From: CAZWVM01 sp964637705
Lineage (GTDB): Bacteria > UBA8481
NCBI GenBank assembly: GCA_964637705.1
Contig: CAZWVM010000061.1
Location: 1 to 18,146 of the forward strand
Direction: 5' to 3'
DNA: 18,146 nt
Below the pieces are notes generated by a model. It was not told where the DNA came from and did not search any database. It was given only the letters and a program-made list of their open reading frames with translations. The number at the start of each line of letters is the position of its first letter. Positions within the stretch are counted from its first letter, which is position 1. Positions 14,193 to 18,146 of this stretch are shown piece by piece. The position numbers and the translations under genes are program-made.

Positions 14193-15205
14193 GCGGGAAG
14201 ATCCTGCGCGCCCACGGGGGCGGGGGCACGGCCATGTCGGAGCTCCTCGAGAAGCACGTCTTTCCGCGGCTCGCGAACGACCGCCTCGGCGCGCGCGCCG
14301 ATGCGGCGGTCTGGGGCGAGGCGGTACCGGAGGGCGCGCGGCTCGCCATGACCACCGATGCCTACGTCGTCTCGCCGCTCTTCTTCCCCGGCGCGGATCT
14401 CGGCCGCCTCGCCGTCTGCGGCACCGTCAACGATCTCGCCGTCTGCGGCGCGCGCCCCGTCGCGCTCTCCCTGGCCCTGATCCTGGAAGAGGGATTTCCG
14501 ACCGGGGACCTCGACCGCCTCATGGACTCCGTCGCCGCCGCCGCGAGGGAGGCGGGCGTCGAGGTCGTCACGGGAGACACGAAAGTCGTGGAGCGCGGCG
14601 CGGGCAACGGGTGCTACGCCGTCATGGCGGGCGTCGGCATCGTGCCGCCCGGCCGCTCGCTCGACGTGCGCTCGATCGCGCCCGGTGACGCCATCCTCCT
14701 CTCGGCGCCGGTCGCCGACCACGGCGTCGCCGTGATGGCCGCGCGCAACGGGATCGACCTGCGCGGCGAGGTGCGCTCCGACGCCGCCCCCCTCGCCTCG
14801 CTCGTCGAGTCGCTCCTCGAGGCCGCGCCCGGAACCCGCTTCCTCCGCGATGCCACGCGCGGGGGCGTCTCCGCCGTTCTCAGCGAGACCGCGGCCACCG
14901 CGGGACGGCCGGTCGAGATCGAGGAGACGGCGGTCAGGGTGCGGCCCGCGACCGCCGCCGCGCTCTCGCTCCTCGGGCTCGATCCCCTCGCCGTCGCGAA
15001 CGAGGGCGTCATCGTCGCGGTCGTGCCGGACGCCGAGGCCGCCGCGGCGCTCCGCGCGATGCGCGGCCACGAGCGCGGCCGCGAGGCGGCGCGCATCGGC
15101 ACGGTGGGGGAGGACGCCCCGGCGCGCGTCGTCGTTCGCACCGCGATCGGCGGCCGCCGCATCCTCGTCCCGCCCTACGGCGAGGAATTGCCGAGGATCT
15201 GCTGA
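14189..15205 (+). CDS. hypE: HypE, carbamoyl dehydratase forming the cyanide ligand
   Basis: HypE receives a carbamoyl group from HypF on its C-terminal cysteine and dehydrates it with ATP to a thiocyanate, the source of the CN ligands. The 338-residue protein belongs to the PurM-like ATP-binding family. The N-terminus has HGGGGTAMSELLE, then DAYVVSPLFFPGADLG, LAVCGTVNDLAVCGARP and EVVTGDTKVVERG, the ATP-binding half. RDATRGGVSAVLSE and ANEGVIVAVV follow in the second half. It ends PRIC, so the essential terminal cysteine C338 is present. The GTG start at 14189 overlaps the hypD stop; the frame is open further upstream but only inside hypD. Its partner HypF follows after a 30-base repeat-containing gap. 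Confidence 0.97.
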   Translation: MSGKILRAHGGGGTAMSELLEKHVFPRLANDRLGARADAAVWGEAVPEGARLAMTTDAYVVSPLFFPGADLGRLAVCGTVNDLAVCGARPVALSLALILEEGFPTGDLDRLMDSVAAAAREAGVEVVTGDTKVVERGAGNGCYAVMAGVGIVPPGRSLDVRSIAPGDAILLSAPVADHGVAVMAARNGIDLRGEVRSDAAPLASLVESLLEAAPGTRFLRDATRGGVSAVLSETAATAGRPVEIEETAVRVRPATAAALSLLGLDPLAVANEGVIVAVVPDAEAAAALRAMRGHERGREAARIGTVGEDAPARVVVRTAIGGRRILVPPYGEELPRIC

Positions 15206-15275
15206 GTGAGCGGAGTCAGGAGCGAGGTGTGAGGCGTGAGGAGTGAGAATCAGGAATCCTCGCGGCTGACTCCTC
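15204..15275 (+). repeat. Degenerate tandem heptamer repeat with inverted copy at the hypE-hypF junction
   Basis: Starting at the hypE stop, five contiguous 7-base units follow the pattern GNGTNAG: GAGTCAG (15213), GAGCGAG (15220), GTGTGAG (15227), GCGTGAG (15234) and GAGTGAG (15241), with another GAGTGAG at 15204-15210. An inverted, imperfect copy lies just downstream: 15212-15226 is complementary to 15259-15273 at 13 of 15 positions, and 15238-15247 to 15266-15275 at 9 of 10, so hairpins could form. The ribosome binding site GAGGTG (15224-15229) and GTG start (15236) of the short hypF lie within the repeat. No other copy was seen in the window. Confidence 0.65.
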
Positions 15276-16354
15276 GCGCCACCTTTCTCGCCTGCGGCGC
15301 GGATCTGAAGGGAGGGTTCGCCGTCGCGCGCGGTGAGAAAGTCGATGTCTTCAAGGGCTTCGGCGATCTCGCGGATCCGGACGCCTTCGACGCCTGGTCC
15401 TCGTCGATCGAGGGCGCCCTGGTCGGCCGAAAACCGTCGATCGTCGCGGTGGACGCTCATCCTCTCTATCTTTCCCACCGTCATGGTCTCGAGCTCGCCG
15501 GGCGAACCGGCGCGCGCCTCGTCGAGATCCAGCACCACCACGCGCACGCGGAGGCGGTCCTCGAGTCCACGTCGGTGCCCGAGGGGGAGGCGGCGCTCGC
15601 TCTCGTTCTCGACGGCACGGGTTACGGCCTCGATGGCGGTATCTGGGGTTGCGAGTTCCTGCACCTGCCGAGTGATGGAACCTTCGAGCGGCTGGGTTCC
15701 CTTCGCGCCGTGCCCTGCCCCGGCGGCGACGTCGTCGCGAGGGAGCCATGGCGCATGGCGGTCGGCTGGCTCTTCGACCGGGAGGGGGCTCTCGAGGGGA
15801 TCCGCGGGGAGGTTGGCGCGGCCGCCTTCGACGCGGTGAAGTCGCTGGCGGGATCCGGAACACCGGTCCTCACCTCCTCGGCCGGCCGCCTCTTCGACGC
15901 GGCCGCGGCGATCCTCGGCCTGGGCCTGCGGGTGGATCACGAGGCCGAGGCGGCGATGCGTCTCGAGGCGGCCGCCGCCTCGTGGGGCGGAGAAGTCTCG
16001 CCGTTGCCGTTCGCGCTCCCGGGGAACAGGCTCGATCTCTCCGCCGCTCTCGCCTCGCTCGACCTCGAAATGCGTCGCGGTGTCGAGGTGTCGCTCCTCG
16101 CCGCCCGGTTCCACGCGACACTCGTCGAGGGATTGGCGGCTCTCGTCGAGGCCGTTCGCCCGCCCGGCGTCAAGCGCATCGTGCTCGCCGGCGGCTGCTT
16201 CCTCAACCGGATCCTGCGCGCGAACCTGCCCCGGCGCCTCGAGACGCTCGGCCTCGTGTCGCTCCTGCCGCCCCCCGAATGCTGCACCGACGCCCTGATC
16301 GCGCGGGGGCAGATCCGCGCGGCGCGGGCGCGCCTCGCCGCTTCGGGCTCATGA
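15236..16354 (+). CDS. hypF: Short HypF: Kae1-like carbamoyltransferase domain only
   Basis: HypF normally makes carbamoyl adenylate from carbamoyl phosphate and passes the carbamoyl group to HypE. Full HypF is about 750 residues: acylphosphatase, zinc-finger, YrdC-like and Kae1-like domains. This 372-residue protein has only the last. Visible are CGADLKGGFAVARG (20-33), GDLADPDAFDAW (43-54), the metal-binding QHHHAH (99-104), DGTGYGLDG (126-134), REPWRMA (169-175), SSAGRLFDAAAAILGL and AGGCFLN (318-324). The end reads PPECCTDALIARG (346-358), like the PExCTD motif of TsaD/Kae1, where HypF usually has a DGG motif. An in-frame stop at 15230 bars any longer start, and residues 1-13 are encoded partly by the heptamer repeat. 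A separate YrdC-type partner may supply the adenylate. A shortened HypF1 is also known from Ralstonia eutropha (from memory). Confidence 0.88.
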   Translation: MRSENQESSRLTPRATFLACGADLKGGFAVARGEKVDVFKGFGDLADPDAFDAWSSSIEGALVGRKPSIVAVDAHPLYLSHRHGLELAGRTGARLVEIQHHHAHAEAVLESTSVPEGEAALALVLDGTGYGLDGGIWGCEFLHLPSDGTFERLGSLRAVPCPGGDVVAREPWRMAVGWLFDREGALEGIRGEVGAAAFDAVKSLAGSGTPVLTSSAGRLFDAAAAILGLGLRVDHEAEAAMRLEAAAASWGGEVSPLPFALPGNRLDLSAALASLDLEMRRGVEVSLLAARFHATLVEGLAALVEAVRPPGVKRIVLAGGCFLNRILRANLPRRLETLGLVSLLPPPECCTDALIARGQIRAARARLAASGS

Positions 16355-17820
16355 TCCCGCGCCGTCCGCACGCCCTTCTCCTTGCGCTCACCGCGATCGC
16401 CCTCGCGCTCCTCGCCACCTCGCGGCATGGCCCCGGCTTCAGCTACGACGGCGTTCGATACATCGCGGCCGCGCGGAACCTCGTGGAGGGGAGAGGCTTC
16501 AGCGACGTGACGGGCGCACCTTTGACCCTCTGGCCGCCGCTCTTCTCCGCTCTCATCGCGCTGCCGTTCGGCGCCGGCGTCGATCCGCTCGAGGCGGCGC
16601 GCTGGCTGAACGCGCTGGCCTTCGCCGCCGTCATCCTCCTCGTATTCCGGATCCTCGAACCCGTGATGCGATGGAAGGCGCTGGCGCTCCTCTTCGGCGC
16701 CGGTCTTCTCGTCTCGCGCTCGATGATCGAGCGCGCCGCGATGGTGCACTCGGAGATGATCTTCACGGCCGGGCTCCTGCTCTTCGTCGCGGTGATGGCG
16801 CGGCACCGGGTCCTGCCCTCGACGTTGACGGCAGCGGGCGCGGCCGCCTGCGCCGGCCTCGCGTTTCTCACCCGATACGTGGGCGCGATCCTCGTGCCGG
16901 CCGGCGTCCTTCTCCTCGCGACGACGCCATTCGTCCCGTGGCGCCGCCGCCTGAAGCACCTCGCCGTCCATCTCCTCGTCGCGGGCGCGCCCATCGCGCT
17001 CTGGTGCGGCCGGAACTGGACGATCTCGGGGACGCTCCTCGGTCCGCGCTACGAATCGCCGTTCGGATTCCACGACAACCTCGCGCACTCCGCCGACATC
17101 CTCACGCGCTGGATCCTGCCCGGGCTCATGCCCTACCCCCTGCGCGTCATCGCCGGAGCGGTCGTCGCCGCGGCGATCCTCCTGCTTCTCGCCAGGACGC
17201 TCCGCTCTCCGGGCGGTCCGGCCGCCCGCTCCGCTCCCTTCCTGCCGCGCACGGCGCTCGTCCTCGCGACGCTTTCGGCGGCGGGCTTCTACGCCCTCGC
17301 CGTCTTCGCCTCCGTCAACGCCATCGCTCTCGATCCCGTGGACGACCGCTACTACATGCCGCTCCTGCCCCTCGCCGCGATCCTCGCGGCCCTGGCCCTG
17401 GACGAGGCGGCGGTTCGGGGCCGTTTCGCGCGCCGCGCCGTCCCCATCCTGGTGGCGCTCGGGCTGATCGTGCCCGCGTCGGGGGCGGCCCGGTTCCTGG
17501 CGCGATCCATCGAGGGAGGGATCGGCGACTACGCGAGCGACGGGTGGCGGACGTCGCCGCTCATGGAGCGCCTTGCGACGAGGCCGGCGCGGAATCTCTT
17601 TTCGAACGATCCGGACGCGGTGTACATCCACGCGGCTCTCAGGGCACGGTCGACCCCGCTTTCGACGGAGGACCCGGCGCTCGTCCCGCCCGGCGCCCAC
17701 GTCGCGTGGTTCGACCTCTCGACGCGGCGCCACATCCGTTCCGAGGCCGAGGTCGTCGCGGCGGCCGGACTGGTGCTCGATGAGGCTTTTCCCGACGGAA
17801 GGATCTACGTCGTGCCCTGA
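16351..17820 (+). CDS. GT-C-like polytopic membrane protein, putative PMT/ArnT-type glycosyltransferase
   Basis: This 489-residue protein starts at ATG 16351, overlapping the hypF stop (ATGA). A signal-anchor-like helix (8-23) is followed by SYDGVRYIAAARNLVEGRGF (31-50), with D33 in the first external loop, and by PLTLWPPLFSALIAL (57-71). About ten hydrophobic segments follow, including one after DDRYYMPLLPL, and a soluble tail ends the protein. This is the usual layout of the bacterial PMT_2/GT39-like family, which uses polyprenyl-phosphate sugars and an acidic residue of loop one. The acceptor is unknown. Its coupling to hydrogenase maturation genes is unexpected. The TGA stop runs straight into the A-rich strand of the convergent EF-G terminator. 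A longer upstream frame within hypF is rejected. Confidence 0.85.
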   Translation: MIPRRPHALLLALTAIALALLATSRHGPGFSYDGVRYIAAARNLVEGRGFSDVTGAPLTLWPPLFSALIALPFGAGVDPLEAARWLNALAFAAVILLVFRILEPVMRWKALALLFGAGLLVSRSMIERAAMVHSEMIFTAGLLLFVAVMARHRVLPSTLTAAGAAACAGLAFLTRYVGAILVPAGVLLLATTPFVPWRRRLKHLAVHLLVAGAPIALWCGRNWTISGTLLGPRYESPFGFHDNLAHSADILTRWILPGLMPYPLRVIAGAVVAAAILLLLARTLRSPGGPAARSAPFLPRTALVLATLSAAGFYALAVFASVNAIALDPVDDRYYMPLLPLAAILAALALDEAAVRGRFARRAVPILVALGLIVPASGAARFLARSIEGGIGDYASDGWRTSPLMERLATRPARNLFSNDPDAVYIHAALRARSTPLSTEDPALVPPGAHVAWFDLSTRRHIRSEAEVVAAAGLVLDEAFPDGRIYVVP

Positions 17821-17860
17821 AAAGAAAACGCCGCGGACGTCCCCGGGGACGACCGCGGCG
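17819..17860 (-). terminator. Intrinsic terminator of the EF-G gene
   Basis: Read on the minus strand, an 8-bp perfect stem (CGCCGCGG at 17829-17836 with CCGCGGCG at 17853-17860) encloses a second dyad, GTCCCCGGGGAC (17839-17850). A T-rich tract, TTTTCTTTTC, follows directly (complement of 17819-17828). This is a textbook Rho-independent terminator downstream of the EF-G stop at 17887. On the plus strand no T-tract follows the stem, so it should act mainly in one direction. Confidence 0.88.
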
Positions 17861-17886
17861 CGGGTGCGCTCGGCTGCGAAGCCGGC

Positions 17887-18146
17887 CTACTCCTTCTTCT
17901 CCTTCGCCTCCTCGCGGCGCTTCTTCGCCTCCGCGATGACCTTGTCCGCCAGGAACGCCGGGACCTCCTCGAAGTGGTCCACCGCCATCGTGTAGTAGCC
18001 CGTGCCCTGGGTCATGGAACGGAGGTCGCCCGAGTAGCCGTACATCTCCTGCTGCGGAACCGTCGCCTTGATGACCTGGAACTCGCCCACCACGTCGATG
18101 CCGACGATGCGGCCGCGGCGCTGGTTCAGGTTCCCCGTCACGTCGC
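17887..18146 (-). CDS. fusA: Translation elongation factor G, C-terminal fragment
   Basis: Only the last 86 or so codons are in the window; the frame runs off the right edge, so the GTG at 18141 is an internal valine and not a start. The sequence is EF-G domain V: GNLNQRRGRI, then VPQQEMYGYSGDLRSMTQG, TGYYTMAVDHFEEVP. EF-G is the GTPase that drives ribosomal translocation. The match is to domain V only, so whether this is the main factor or a paralogue (FusA2-type) cannot be settled here. The tail is unusually charged, alternating Lys, Arg, Glu and Ala to the stop (AEAKKRREEAKEKKE). A small hairpin, CGGCT-GCGA-AGCCG (17871-17884), lies just after the stop, followed by the terminator. Confidence 0.93.
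   Translation of the reverse strand, partial: DVTGNLNQRRGRIVGIDVVGEFQVIKATVPQQEMYGYSGDLRSMTQGTGYYTMAVDHFEEVPAFLADKVIAEAKKRREEAKEKKE

Noticed and set aside
14174..16114. A 646-codon open frame on the minus strand across hypE and hypF
   Set aside because: It runs antisense to two genes with clear family motifs, shows no recognisable domain and has the Arg/Gly/Asp/Glu-rich composition of a shadow frame in high-GC DNA.
15937..17733. A 598-codon open frame on the minus strand across hypF and the GT-C gene
   Set aside because: It is antisense to a convincing membrane protein gene and has a low-complexity charged composition with no motifs.
17839..17850. The 12-base palindrome GTCCCCGGGGAC as a separate operator site
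   Set aside because: It is nested inside the EF-G terminator stem and is better explained as part of that hairpin.

Overview
The window comes from a very GC-rich bacterium (about 70% GC by eye), with many GTG starts and densely packed genes. At almost every same-strand junction the stop codon of one gene overlaps the start of the next by 4 bases (GTGA or ATGA). I cannot name the lineage. The high GC, long surface-glycan operon, fermentative acetate kinase and [NiFe]-hydrogenase maturation genes would suit several uncultivated environmental phyla (for example Acidobacteriota-, Eisenbacteria-, Rokubacteria- or Planctomycetota-like groups), but this is only a guess. No RNA genes, CRISPR arrays, insertion sequences, phage genes or origins were seen.

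Region 1 (1-8335, + strand) is a sugar-nucleotide and glycan assembly operon that begins upstream of the window. In order it encodes a sugar C-methyltransferase (5'-truncated by the window), a DegT-family PLP sugar aminotransferase, two NAD(P)-dependent epimerase/reductase proteins, a small SAM methyltransferase, a GT4-like glycosyltransferase, a MurJ/MviN-family lipid-linked glycan flippase and a second GT4 glycosyltransferase. Together they could make an unusual, possibly branched-chain amino, deoxysugar, add it to a lipid-linked glycan and move that glycan across the inner membrane.

Region 2 (8321-11317, - strand) converges on region 1 with a 15-base overlap. It encodes, in transcription order, a short RmlD-like sugar-nucleotide reductase, a large polytopic GT-C-like membrane protein and a membrane-anchored YkuE/LpxG-type metallophosphoesterase. 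It probably also serves the cell envelope.

Region 3 (11567-17820, + strand) starts after a 249-base divergent intergenic region. It encodes acetate kinase (ackA), then hypC, hypD, hypE and a shortened hypF for assembling the Fe(CN)2CO ligands of [NiFe] hydrogenase, then a second GT-C-like membrane protein translationally coupled to hypF. No hydrogenase subunits, hypA or hypB are in view. Two points stand out. The HypF has only the C-terminal Kae1-like carbamoyltransferase domain and ends in a TsaD-like PExCTD motif instead of the usual HypF DGG motif. Its start codon and ribosome binding site lie inside a degenerate tandem heptamer repeat.

Region 4 (17821-18146, - strand) holds the C-terminal end of an elongation factor G gene and its intrinsic terminator, which abuts the stop codon of the preceding convergent gene.
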